Part shown: positions 1-5,518 of the stretch, in pieces
Layout: every line of letters begins with the position of its first letter
Position numbering within the stretch: the stretch's first letter is position 1
Assembly: GCA_944380945.1 (NCBI GenBank)
Contig: CALWJG010000038.1
Span: 1 to 11,742 of the forward strand
DNA from: an uncultured Agathobaculum sp.
GTDB lineage: Bacteria; Bacillota; Clostridia; Oscillospirales; Butyricicoccaceae
Reading direction: 5' to 3'
DNA length: 11,742 nucleotides
Made by a program: the position numbers and the translations under genes
The notes under the pieces: model-generated
What the model was told of the DNA's origin: nothing
Databases searched by the model: none
What the model saw: the letters and a program-made list of their open reading frames with translations, nothing else

Positions 1-5
1 GGCTG

Positions 6-14
6 TGCTATACT
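6..14 (+). promoter_or_regulatory. Extended -10 promoter element of the XRE gene
   Basis: TGCTATACT fits the extended -10 pattern TGn-TATAAT with one mismatch. Transcription would start near 20-22, leaving a leader of about 20 nt that is filled by the ribosome binding site AGGAGGT (26-32). The matching -35 lies outside the window, so only half of the promoter can be judged. Confidence 0.5.
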
Positions 15-39
15 GGGCGCAGAAAAGGAGGTGGACGGC

Positions 40-840
40 ATGACATTGACGACATTGGGCGAACGCATCCGGGACGCGCGGCGCGCGGCCGGACTGTCGC
101 AGGAAAAGCTGGCTGAGCGGGTCGGCGTCACCCGTCAGGCGGTCACCAAATGGGAAAACGGCCAGTCCGCGCCCAGCACGGAAAACCTGCTGCGGCTGGC
201 TGAGGTGCTCGGCGTCCCGGCGAATACCCTGTTGGACGCCGCTGCGCCGGAACTGCAGATGCAGGCCGATCAAATCTATGCCTTGCAGAAAGCAAAGGCG
301 CGTCAGGGCGCCGACGAAGTATTGCATGCCTTTCTCTGTAATCTGCGCACAGCGTTTGCCATTTTTGCAGGTTGGATCGCGGTCTATCTGCTCGGGCGGC
401 TGATCTGCGGCGACCTGCAGGGCAGCAGCCTGCTCGGCTGGCTGTTCGGCACGGACTCGCGGTATTATCTGTTCGGCTGGCTGCTGACAAGCGGACTGTA
501 CTGGATATCCATGCTGGTCTCGGTTCTGCCTGCACTGTTTCATAAGTGGCGCTTTGCCGCGGTGACGCTGGCCGTCTGCGCGCTCGCCGTCCCGATCGGC
601 GAGGCGCTGGGGAAAAACCCTGCGAACGCGCCCTACGGCCACGGGCACGACGGCTGGCTGATTTGGTGCGGGATGTGGCTGGTGTCCCTCATCGCCGGCA
701 TCGTTCTCGAGCGCATGGCCGCCAAAGGCATGCGCCTGCGCGGGCGGGCGGGGGCCGTGTGGCTCGCCGCGACCGCGGCCGCCTGCCTGACGGTGGTCCT
801 GTTGTGCCGCCTGTGCGTGCCTGTGATGACCGGCGCGTGA
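40..840 (+). CDS. XRE-family HTH regulator with C-terminal membrane domain
   Basis: This is a 266-residue protein with a DNA-binding head and a membrane tail. Residues 5-60 form a Cro/C1-type helix-turn-helix: LSQEKLAERVGV is the first part and TRQAVTKWENG the recognition helix, followed by the usual PSTENLLRLAEVLGV. A charged linker (about 68-98) leads to roughly five hydrophobic segments near 103-123, 142-166, 172-190, 205-223 and 238-258. The ATG at 40 is chosen because AGGAGG (26-31) sits 8 nt before it; an in-frame GTG at 31 overlaps that site. Many Firmicutes carry such one-component regulators with a membrane domain that may sense envelope or ion state. The signal and target genes cannot be read from the sequence. 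It stands alone, with 201 nt before hpf, and I see no convincing terminator after it. Confidence 0.85.
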   Translation: MTLTTLGERIRDARRAAGLSQEKLAERVGVTRQAVTKWENGQSAPSTENLLRLAEVLGVPANTLLDAAAPELQMQADQIYALQKAKARQGADEVLHAFLCNLRTAFAIFAGWIAVYLLGRLICGDLQGSSLLGWLFGTDSRYYLFGWLLTSGLYWISMLVSVLPALFHKWRFAAVTLAVCALAVPIGEALGKNPANAPYGHGHDGWLIWCGMWLVSLIAGIVLERMAAKGMRLRGRAGAVWLAATAAACLTVVLLCRLCVPVMTGA

Positions 841-920
841 CCGCTTGTCCGCCCGCGGTCCGCGCGCCCGCCGGGCTTGGGAAAAACGCTGAACTTTTTG
901 TGAATTTTGGGAAAATAGAT

Positions 921-950
921 TGGACATTTTTGCCGAAGGCGTGGTATACT
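921..950 (+). promoter_or_regulatory. Sigma-A promoter of hpf
   Basis: TGGACA (921-926) as -35 and TATACT (945-950) as -10 are separated by 18 nt, and the -10 is extended by TGG directly before it. Transcription would begin near 957, giving a leader of about 85 nt before the hpf start. No sigma-B-type element was recognised, although hpf genes are stress or stationary-phase controlled in Bacillus. Confidence 0.65.
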
Positions 951-972
951 AAAGATAGCAAATTCCCACAAT

Positions 973-1025
973 GCCGCTGGCGTATTCCGATGCGGGGCGG
1001 CGCAAGTATCTTGGGCATCCCGCCC
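973..1025 (+). promoter_or_regulatory. hpf leader with two alternative stems
   Basis: In the hpf leader the segment 995-1001 (GGGCGGC) can pair either back with GCCGC (973-977) or forward with CCGCCC (1020-1025), just before the ribosome binding site AGGAG (1029-1033). The two pairings exclude each other. In GC-rich DNA this can arise by chance, and the forward loop is 19 nt, so this is only a candidate control structure. Confidence 0.2.
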
Positions 1026-1041
1026 GTTAGGAGATGATGTT

Positions 1042-1569
1042 ATGAAGTTTACCATCGTCGAGAGAAAAATGAAAATTGACGACGATCTGCGGCAATACGC
1101 GCTGCGCAAGGTCGAAAAGCTGGACCGGTATTTCCGGCAGGATTCGGACACCACGCTGACCTTCAGCGAGCTGCGCGGCAAGCAGACGGTGGAGATCACC
1201 GTGCGCCAGACCGGCCTGGTCGTCCGCGCGGAGGAGACGACCAGCGATATGTTCGCCTCGGTAGACGGTGCGATCAGCAGCATCGAGCGTCAGATCCGCA
1301 AGCATAAGACCCGCCTGGAAAAGCGCCTGCGTGAGGGCGCCTTCGATAAGATGGCCGAGCAGCAGGCTGCGCTGGCCGAGGAGGAGTTCGACGTTGTGCG
1401 CCGCAAGCGCTTTGAGGTCAAGCCCATGAGCGTGGACGAGGCGATCCTGCAGATGAACCTGCTGGACCACCAGTTCTATTTCTTCCGCAATGCGGACAAT
1501 GACAATGTCCATGCGGTCGTTTACAAGCGCGCGGCAGGCGGCTATGGCCTGATCGAGGGCGAGGAATAA
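1042..1569 (+). CDS. hpf: Ribosome hibernation promoting factor, long form
   Basis: The 175-residue product matches long-form HPF, which binds the decoding region of the 30S subunit in starvation or stationary phase and dimerises 70S ribosomes into inactive 100S particles. Residues 1-95 are the RaiA/YfiA-like domain with the basic helix IERQIRKHKTRLEKRL (81-96). A short acidic linker follows, and residues 118-173 are the C-terminal dimerisation domain with the family hallmark VVRRKRFEVKPMSVDEAI and a GGYGLIE end. Full length matches the usual 170-190 residues. AGGAG (1029-1033) lies 8 nt before the ATG. It has its own promoter and a strong terminator just after the stop, so it can be transcribed alone, although read-through may feed the acetyltransferase-rsmA cluster downstream. 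Confidence 0.96.
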   Translation: MKFTIVERKMKIDDDLRQYALRKVEKLDRYFRQDSDTTLTFSELRGKQTVEITVRQTGLVVRAEETTSDMFASVDGAISSIERQIRKHKTRLEKRLREGAFDKMAEQQAALAEEEFDVVRRKRFEVKPMSVDEAILQMNLLDHQFYFFRNADNDNVHAVVYKRAAGGYGLIEGEE

Positions 1570-1580
1570 TAGAAAAATCA

Positions 1581-1609
1581 AGGCCGGCGGCATTGCCGCC
1601 GGCCTTTTT
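1581..1609 (+). terminator. Rho-independent terminator after hpf
   Basis: GGCCGGCGGC (1582-1591) and GCCGCCGGCC (1595-1604) form a perfect 10-bp stem with the 3-nt loop ATT, closed by A1581-T1605 and followed by TTTTT (1605-1609). It starts 11 nt after the hpf stop codon and ends 18 nt before the next start codon. Confidence 0.92.
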
Positions 1610-1627
1610 GCGGAACAGGGGGATAGC

Positions 1628-2125
1628 ATGCGAATCACAGAGCCGGCGATCCGGGAACAGGCGCTGATCGACCAGCTGTTGGTCATCTGGGAGGGCGCGG
1701 TCCGGCAGACCCACGATTTTTTGTCCGCGGCGGAGATCGAAGCGATCCGGGCATACGTCCCGCAGGCGCTGCGGGAGGTCCCGCATCTGGCCGTTTTGGA
1801 AAACGAGGCGGGCGCGTCCGCCGCATTCATGGGCGTCGCGGACCGCAAGCTGGAGATGCTGTTCGTCGCGCCGGCGCAGCGAGGAAAGGGCCTGGGAAAG
1901 CGGCTGGTGGCATACGGCGTGGAGCGGTACGGCGTCGAGACCGTAGGGGTGAACGAGCAGAACCCGCAAGCGCAGGGCTTTTATGCGCATCTGGGCTTTC
2001 GGGTATATGCGCGGTCAGAGCTGGATGAGCAGGGGAATCCCTACCCGATTTTGTATATGAGGCGTTCCGGCGGCGCGGACGGCGGCCGGAGCGCAGAAGA
2101 AGCAGACAGGAGGGCGTGCGAATGA
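1628..2125 (+). CDS. GNAT N-acetyltransferase, YjaB-like
   Basis: This 165-residue protein should transfer acetyl from acetyl-CoA to an unknown amine. The CoA pyrophosphate-binding loop QRGKGLG (84-90) follows the strand LEMLFVAPA, and motif B VNEQNPQAQGFYAHLGF (108-124) is intact. The order THDFLS (28-33), then LFVxPxxRGxGxG, VNEQNxQAxGFY and finally RSELDEQGNPYPIL matches my memory of E. coli YjaB closely, so I place it in that subfamily; the substrate is not known to me. Residues after about 146 are a polar extension. A purine-rich GGGGGA (1618-1623) precedes the ATG by 4 nt. Its stop overlaps the rsmA start in ATGA (2122-2125), indicating translational coupling, and the space behind the hpf terminator is too short for an ordinary promoter. 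Confidence 0.9.
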   Translation: MRITEPAIREQALIDQLLVIWEGAVRQTHDFLSAAEIEAIRAYVPQALREVPHLAVLENEAGASAAFMGVADRKLEMLFVAPAQRGKGLGKRLVAYGVERYGVETVGVNEQNPQAQGFYAHLGFRVYARSELDEQGNPYPILYMRRSGGADGGRSAEEADRRACE

Positions 2126-2994
2126 ACCTTTGTGATATGGATACGATACGGGATGTGCTGCGGCGGCACGGGTTCCGTTTTTCCCGCTCGCTGGGGCAGA
2201 ATTTTCTGACGGATGCGAGCGTCCCGCAGCGCATTGCGGAGCAGAGCGGCGCGGCGGAGATCAAAAATGTGGTCGAGATCGGCCCAGGCATGGGCTGCCT
2301 GACTGCCGAGCTGTGCCGCCGGGCGGAAAAGGTGGTCGCGGTCGAGCTGGACCGCGCGCTGCTGCCCGTGCTGGACGAGACGCTGGCGGAGTTTGACAAT
2401 TTCGAGGTCGTGCAGGGCGACGTGCTCTCGCTCGATCTGGCGGCGCTGTGCCGCGAGAAATTCGGGGCGGCGCACGCGGCCGCGTGCGCGAACCTGCCGT
2501 ATTACATCACCACGCCCGCCATCACCGCGCTGCTCGAGAGCCGCGCGTTCGACCGCATCACGGTCATGGTGCAGAAGGAGGTCGCGCAGCGCATCTGCGC
2601 CGCGCCGGGCACGGCGGCGTATTCGGCGTTTTCCATCTTCGTGCAGTACCATGCGGCGGCCGAGATCCTGTTCGACGTGCCGGCGGACTGCTTCATCCCG
2701 CAGCCCAAGGTGGATTCCGCCGTGCTGCGGCTGACGCCGCTGGACGCGCCCGCTGTGCAGACCCGGAACGAGAAGCTGTTTTTCGGGCTGGTGCGCGCGG
2801 CGTTCAACATGCGCCGCAAGACGCTGGTCAACGCGCTGATGCCCGCGCTCAGCAGCTCGCTGAGCAAGGAGGAGATCGCAGAGCTGGTGCGCGCGGCGGG
2901 GCTCGAGCCCAATGTGCGCGGCGAGCGGCTCAGCCTGGCGGACTTTGCGCGCCTGACGGACACGGCGGACGCGCTGCTGTCCGAGCGGCGCTGA
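2122..2994 (+). CDS. rsmA: 16S rRNA dimethyladenosine transferase RsmA (KsgA)
   Basis: RsmA uses S-adenosylmethionine to dimethylate two adjacent adenines in the 3'-terminal helix of 16S rRNA (A1518/A1519 in E. coli), a late checkpoint of 30S assembly; its loss gives kasugamycin resistance. In the 290-residue product I see SLGQNFLTD (23-31), the SAM-binding VEIGPGMGCLT (51-61), acidic VELDR (74-78), GDV (99-101), the catalytic NLPYYIT (124-130), FIPQPKVDSAVL (191-202) and the C-terminal helical domain with FNMRRKTLVNAL (228-239). The ATG at 2122 is chosen over the in-frame GTG at 2116 because AGGAGGG (2108-2114) is then 7 nt away. It overlaps the acetyltransferase gene by 4 nt and lies 2 nt before the TfoX-type gene. 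Confidence 0.97.
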   Translation: MNLCDMDTIRDVLRRHGFRFSRSLGQNFLTDASVPQRIAEQSGAAEIKNVVEIGPGMGCLTAELCRRAEKVVAVELDRALLPVLDETLAEFDNFEVVQGDVLSLDLAALCREKFGAAHAAACANLPYYITTPAITALLESRAFDRITVMVQKEVAQRICAAPGTAAYSAFSIFVQYHAAAEILFDVPADCFIPQPKVDSAVLRLTPLDAPAVQTRNEKLFFGLVRAAFNMRRKTLVNALMPALSSSLSKEEIAELVRAAGLEPNVRGERLSLADFARLTDTADALLSERR

Positions 2995-2996
2995 CC

Positions 2997-3302
2997 ATGG
3001 CGACCAGCGCGGAATTTGTCCGCTTTGTATGCGGGCAGCTGGCCGGGGCGGGGCAGATCCGCTGCCGGCGCATGTTCGGCGAATACGGCCTGTGGTGCGA
3101 CGGCAAGTTCTTCGCCACCATCGAGGACGGCATGCTTTGCCTCAAGATCACGCAGGCGGGGCGTCGCCTACTGCCGGAGGCGGAGATCGTCGAGCCGCAC
3201 GAGGGGGCGCGCTTCCTGTATGTGGCCGAGCTGGACGACCGGGATTTTCTGGCGTCGCTCGTGCGCGCCACCTGCGCAGAGCTGCCCGATCGGAAAAAAT
3301 GA
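2997..3302 (+). CDS. TfoX N-terminal domain family protein
   Basis: The 101-residue protein consists of a single TfoX N-terminal domain. Its hallmark is RRMFGEYGLWCDGKFFATI (24-42), followed by DGMLCLKI (44-51) and the later FLYVAEL (73-79). TfoX/Sxy activates competence genes in gammaproteobacteria, but stand-alone N-terminal domains are widespread in bacteria and their role is not established, so I do not infer competence here. It starts 2 nt after the rsmA stop with no clear ribosome binding site of its own, so translation is probably coupled to rsmA. An open frame continues upstream inside rsmA, but only the part from this ATG looks like protein of the family. A terminator begins 1 nt after the stop. 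Confidence 0.85.
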   Translation: MATSAEFVRFVCGQLAGAGQIRCRRMFGEYGLWCDGKFFATIEDGMLCLKITQAGRRLLPEAEIVEPHEGARFLYVAELDDRDFLASLVRATCAELPDRKK

Positions 3303-3303
3303 G

Positions 3304-3335
3304 AAAAGGACGTGCGGCGGCACGTCCTTTTGTTT
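3304..3335. terminator. Bidirectional rho-independent terminator
   Basis: AAAAGGACGTGC (3304-3315) and GCACGTCCTTTT (3320-3331) form a 12-bp stem with loop GGCG. On the + strand TTTTGTTT follows, ending the acetyltransferase-rsmA-TfoX cluster. On the - strand the complement of the A-rich stretch 3290-3307 supplies a T-rich tail, so it can also stop transcripts leaving the LysR gene, whose stop codon is about 110 nt away. The stretch 3336-3446 holds no gene; it has a small hairpin TGCCGC/GCGGCA (3381-3395) without a T run. Confidence 0.88.
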
Positions 3336-3446
3336 ATTCAAAAATTCTGCGCCGCGCGCCGCGGACTGCGTGCATTGAATTGCCGCATGGCGGCAGATAG
3401 AGGATGGCGGCTTGCGGGCTGCCCATAGGGTGCGTGTAGTGCACTT

Positions 3447-4346
3447 TTACTGATAATGCCGCAGGGTCTCGCGGTAGCAGGCGACGATGTCGTGCAGCAT
3501 ATCCATCTGGGTGAAATCGCTCTGGTAGGCGATGTTGATCTCGCGCACCATGCTCAGGTTTTCGACCGGCAGCACGGCGATCTTTTTCTTTTTCAGCTCG
3601 TCCAGACAGACGCTGCGCGGCAGGATGGACACCCCGAGGTCGCGGCGGATCAGATCCTTGATCGTGGCGATGTTGTCCAGCTCGAGGATCACGTTGAATT
3701 CGCTCAGGTCCATGTTGTTGCTCTCCAGATGGGCGACAAACAGGTTGCGCGTGCCCGAATTGGGCAGGCGCAGGATCATGCGCTCCTTTTTCAGCTCGCC
3801 CAGCGAGATCATGCCGCGCTTTGCAAAGGGGTGGTTGACCGAGACCGCGAGCACCAGATAATCGGTATCCATGAGCAGGTAGCGGATGCCCGGGTCCGCG
3901 ATCCGTCCCTCGACGATCGCCAGATCGATCTCATAGGACTTGAGTTTGCTATAAAGATTTTTTATGGTGCCTGTGATCATTTTGATCATAACGTGATCGT
4001 TCTGCGCGCAGTAATTCGCCAGCGCCTCGGCGATCGGGTTGCTCTCCGCCGTGTGGGTGACGCCGATGGTCAGGTGCGAGATCAGGCGCTTGCTGTCCTG
4101 CAGGTCGCGCTGCAGGCTCTGGTAAAGCCCCAGCATTTTTTTCGCGCATTTGACAACTTCCTCGCCCTCACGCGTCAAAACCACCCGTCCGCCGCGCCGG
4201 TCGAACAGGGAAACGTGCAGCTCTTCCTCCAGCGCCCGAATGTGGTGGCTGACCGCGGGCTGGGTGATGGACAGCTTTTTGGAGGCGGCGATAAAGCTGC
4301 CGCACTCATAAACCTGCAAAAGCGAGTAGAGCTTGGGATCGAGCAT
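3447..4346 (-). CDS. LysR-type transcriptional regulator
   Basis: This 299-residue protein has the standard LysR layout. A winged helix-turn-helix occupies about residues 3-62, with the recognition region SITQPAVSHHIRALEEELHVSLFDRR, then a linker helix (65-88) and a two-lobed effector domain (about 91-295) starting LTIGVTHTAES and including DLAIVEGRI (141-149) and DLGVSILPR (236-244). The start at 4346 is chosen because AGGAGG (plus-strand CCTCCT, 4353-4358) lies 6 nt before it; a longer in-frame reading to 4370 would place that site inside the gene. It diverges from the 62-codon ORF and mgtC-type gene with fully overlapping promoters and dyad sites, so it most likely regulates itself and that unit. 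The effector is unknown. Confidence 0.93.
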   Translation of the reverse strand: MLDPKLYSLLQVYECGSFIAASKKLSITQPAVSHHIRALEEELHVSLFDRRGGRVVLTREGEEVVKCAKKMLGLYQSLQRDLQDSKRLISHLTIGVTHTAESNPIAEALANYCAQNDHVMIKMITGTIKNLYSKLKSYEIDLAIVEGRIADPGIRYLLMDTDYLVLAVSVNHPFAKRGMISLGELKKERMILRLPNSGTRNLFVAHLESNNMDLSEFNVILELDNIATIKDLIRRDLGVSILPRSVCLDELKKKKIAVLPVENLSMVREINIAYQSDFTQMDMLHDIVACYRETLRHYQ

Positions 4347-4358
4347 GACAGACCTCCT

Positions 4359-4404
4359 ATAATATATCATTATGATGCGCTTAATAATTCTAATTTTACA
4401 TTAT
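4359..4404. promoter_or_regulatory. Two ATAAT/ATTAT dyads, candidate LysR operators
   Basis: ATAAT (4384-4388) and ATTAT (4400-4404) form an inverted repeat with an 11-nt gap, the T-N11-A geometry typical of LysR recognition sites. The same half sites recur as ATAAT (4359-4363) and ATTAT (4369-4373) with a 5-nt gap, in the LysR gene's own leader. The centres are about 28 bp apart. The first dyad overlaps the -35 of the rightward promoter and the -10 of the leftward one. The DNA is AT-rich, so part of the symmetry could be chance. Confidence 0.5.
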
Positions 4405-4423
4405 AGAGTTCTTTGGATATACT
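4395..4423 (+). promoter_or_regulatory. Promoter of the 62-codon ORF and mgtC-type gene
   Basis: TTTACA (4395-4400) and TATACT (4418-4423) are separated by exactly 17 nt, each one mismatch from the sigma-A consensus. Transcription would start near 4430, about 40 nt before the 62-codon ORF. The leader is far too short for an M-box type magnesium riboswitch. Confidence 0.75.
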
Positions 4424-4428
4424 GTAAC
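4400..4428 (-). promoter_or_regulatory. Promoter of the LysR gene
   Basis: On the minus strand GTTACA (4428-4423) and a perfect TATAAT (4405-4400) are 17 nt apart. Transcription would start near 4393 and give a leader of about 47 nt. This promoter shares nearly all of its DNA with the rightward promoter (4395-4423), so the two cannot be occupied by polymerase at once. Confidence 0.7.
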
Positions 4429-4468
4429 TATACCGGATCCGGCAGGAAAAAGCAAGGGAGATGAGGTC

Positions 4469-4657
4469 ATGTACAGCAGAAAAGATCATCCCTATGGCGT
4501 TTACGGCAGCCTGCCCATGCAGGCGGCGCTTGGCCTGTACCTGCCGCATGTGGAAGAACCCGCCGGGCCGTCCCGCCGGACGGGCATCTCCATGCGCACC
4601 GCCGGGCGGCGCAGCCGCGGCCTTGCCCTGCGGCGCCGCCTGCATCTTTTCAAATAA
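4469..4657 (+). CDS. 62-residue basic small protein or leader peptide
   Basis: I do not recognise a family for this 62-residue product. It begins MYSRKDHPYGVYGSLP and has an arginine-rich second half (residues 36-60) ending LRRRLHLFK. Codon use is GC-rich at third positions like its neighbours, and AAGGGAG (4454-4460) lies 8 nt before the ATG, so it is probably translated. It is the first ORF after the promoter and ends 17 nt before the MgtC-family start. Its last residues resemble the end of the enterobacterial MgtL leader peptide, PRRRLKLFR as I remember it, which controls a magnesium transporter gene. With five prolines and a hairpin in its 3' half it could be a regulatory leader ORF; equally it could be a small basic protein. 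No signal peptide or membrane segment is visible. Confidence 0.6.
   Translation: MYSRKDHPYGVYGSLPMQAALGLYLPHVEEPAGPSRRTGISMRTAGRRSRGLALRRRLHLFK
4605..4650 (+). promoter_or_regulatory. Attenuator-like hairpin within the leader ORF
   Basis: GGCGGCGC (4605-4612) and GCGCCGCC (4633-4640) form an 8-bp GC stem with a 20-nt loop, followed after 6 nt by CTTTT (4646-4650). A competing stem, GCCGC (4614-4618) with GCGGC (4630-4634), shares bases with it. The structure lies in the last third of the 62-codon ORF, just before the mgtC-type ribosome binding site, so a ribosome on the ORF would decide which stem forms. The T run is short and offset, so it is a weak terminator at best. Confidence 0.3.
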
Positions 4658-4674
4658 ACGGAGGAGGAATGCAT

Positions 4675-5400
4675 ATGACACTGGCTACCTATCTCAACAG
4701 CCAATTTTCCGCCCTGCAGGAGCTGGATTTCTTTGTCCGGATCCTGCTTGCGTGCGTGTGCGGCGCCTGCATCGGCGTGGAGCGCAGCCGCCGGCTCAAG
4801 GAGGCCGGCATCCGCACGCATGTCATCGTCTGCTGCGCGGCGGCGCTGATGATGATCGTTTCCAAATACGGGTTTGCGGACCTGACCAGTGCGGCGGGCG
4901 CGGTGTTCAACGGCACCCGCGGCGCGGATCCGGCCCGCGTGGCCGCGCAGGTCGTCAGCGGCATCAGCTTTCTGGGCGCGGGCGTGATCTTCAAGCACGG
5001 CAACACGATCAAGGGGCTGACCACGGCGGCCGGCATCTGGGCCACAGCCGGCATCGGGCTGGCGATCGGAGCCGGCATGTTTGTCGTGGGCATTTTCACA
5101 ACGGTAGTGGTGGTGGTCTCGCAGATCCTGACGCACCGCAGCGGGGGCAAGCTGGACGCCGCCCCGACCTGCCGCCTGCAGTTCACGGTGTCCGGCAGCG
5201 ATGCGTTCCCAGTCCCATTTTCCGACCTGATCGCTGCGCACCGGATCCAGCTGGTGAGCAGCACCGCCACGCGGGAGGCGGACGGCAGCCTGCGCTATGA
5301 CGTCACCATCCGCGCGCCGCAGGAAGAGACCCTGCACGGCATCCAGTGCCTGCTGGAAGCGGCAACCGTGCGCAGCGTGGTGTGTCAGTCCGGCCAGTGA
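4675..5400 (+). CDS. MgtC/SapB family membrane protein
   Basis: The 241-residue protein belongs to the MgtC/SapB family of inner-membrane proteins linked to growth at low magnesium and, in intracellular pathogens, to survival in macrophages; it is not itself a proven magnesium transporter. The N-terminal hydrophobic domain (about 19-153) carries the family signatures GACIGVERSRRLKEAGIRTH (30-49), ADPARVAAQVVSGISFLGAG (84-103) and GLTTAAGIWATAGIGLAIG (114-132), with four or five membrane segments. Residues 163-241 form a soluble ACT-like C-terminal domain, the length seen in many Firmicute members. The ATG at 4675 is preferred over one at 4669 because GGAGG (4663-4667) then sits 7 nt away. It follows the 62-codon ORF by 17 nt and ends before a strong terminator; the divergent LysR protein is its likely regulator. 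Confidence 0.92.
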   Translation: MTLATYLNSQFSALQELDFFVRILLACVCGACIGVERSRRLKEAGIRTHVIVCCAAALMMIVSKYGFADLTSAAGAVFNGTRGADPARVAAQVVSGISFLGAGVIFKHGNTIKGLTTAAGIWATAGIGLAIGAGMFVVGIFTTVVVVVSQILTHRSGGKLDAAPTCRLQFTVSGSDAFPVPFSDLIAAHRIQLVSSTATREADGSLRYDVTIRAPQEETLHGIQCLLEAATVRSVVCQSGQ

Positions 5401-5439
5401 GCGCGGGTGCGGCTGCGCAGCAAAGGCGGAGGAAAAAAG

Positions 5440-5475
5440 AAAAGGCGCTGATCCCAAACGGGGTCAGCGCCTTTT
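5440..5475. terminator. Strong bidirectional terminator
   Basis: The left arm 5440-5455 (AAAAGGCGCTGATCCC) pairs with 5460-5475 over 16 bp, one of them a G-T wobble, around the loop AAAC. The right arm ends in TTTT, and on the - strand the complement of the A-rich run 5433-5443 gives a long T tract. It serves the converging mgtC-type gene (+) and AraC-type gene (-). Confidence 0.93.
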
Positions 5476-5518
5476 GCGCAGGGAAACGGGTGGCATTGCG
5501 CCTGCCTGAGCCGGTGGC

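Noticed and set aside
866..876. Terminator after the XRE gene
   Set aside because: The stem GCCC/GGGC is only 4 bp and is followed by TTGGG rather than a T run.
2448..2996. N-terminal extension of the TfoX-domain protein into rsmA
   Set aside because: The extension is a shifted frame of rsmA, rich in Arg, Ala and Gly, while the TfoX domain begins just after the ATG at 2997.
3336..3446. Possible small RNA or gene between the terminator and the LysR stop
   Set aside because: There is only a small hairpin without a T run, and no promoter or start with a ribosome binding site.
4347..4370. Eight extra residues at the N terminus of the LysR protein from an ATG at 4370
   Set aside because: This would place the AGGAGG site inside the coding region; the ATG at 4346 has ideal spacing to it.
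3456..4406. A 316-codon plus-strand open frame across the LysR gene
   Set aside because: It is antisense to a complete LysR regulator; its product has no family features and its start lies inside the other gene.
4430..4674. M-box magnesium riboswitch ahead of the mgtC-type gene
   Set aside because: The leader before the first ORF is only about 40 nt and I see no M-box conserved elements.
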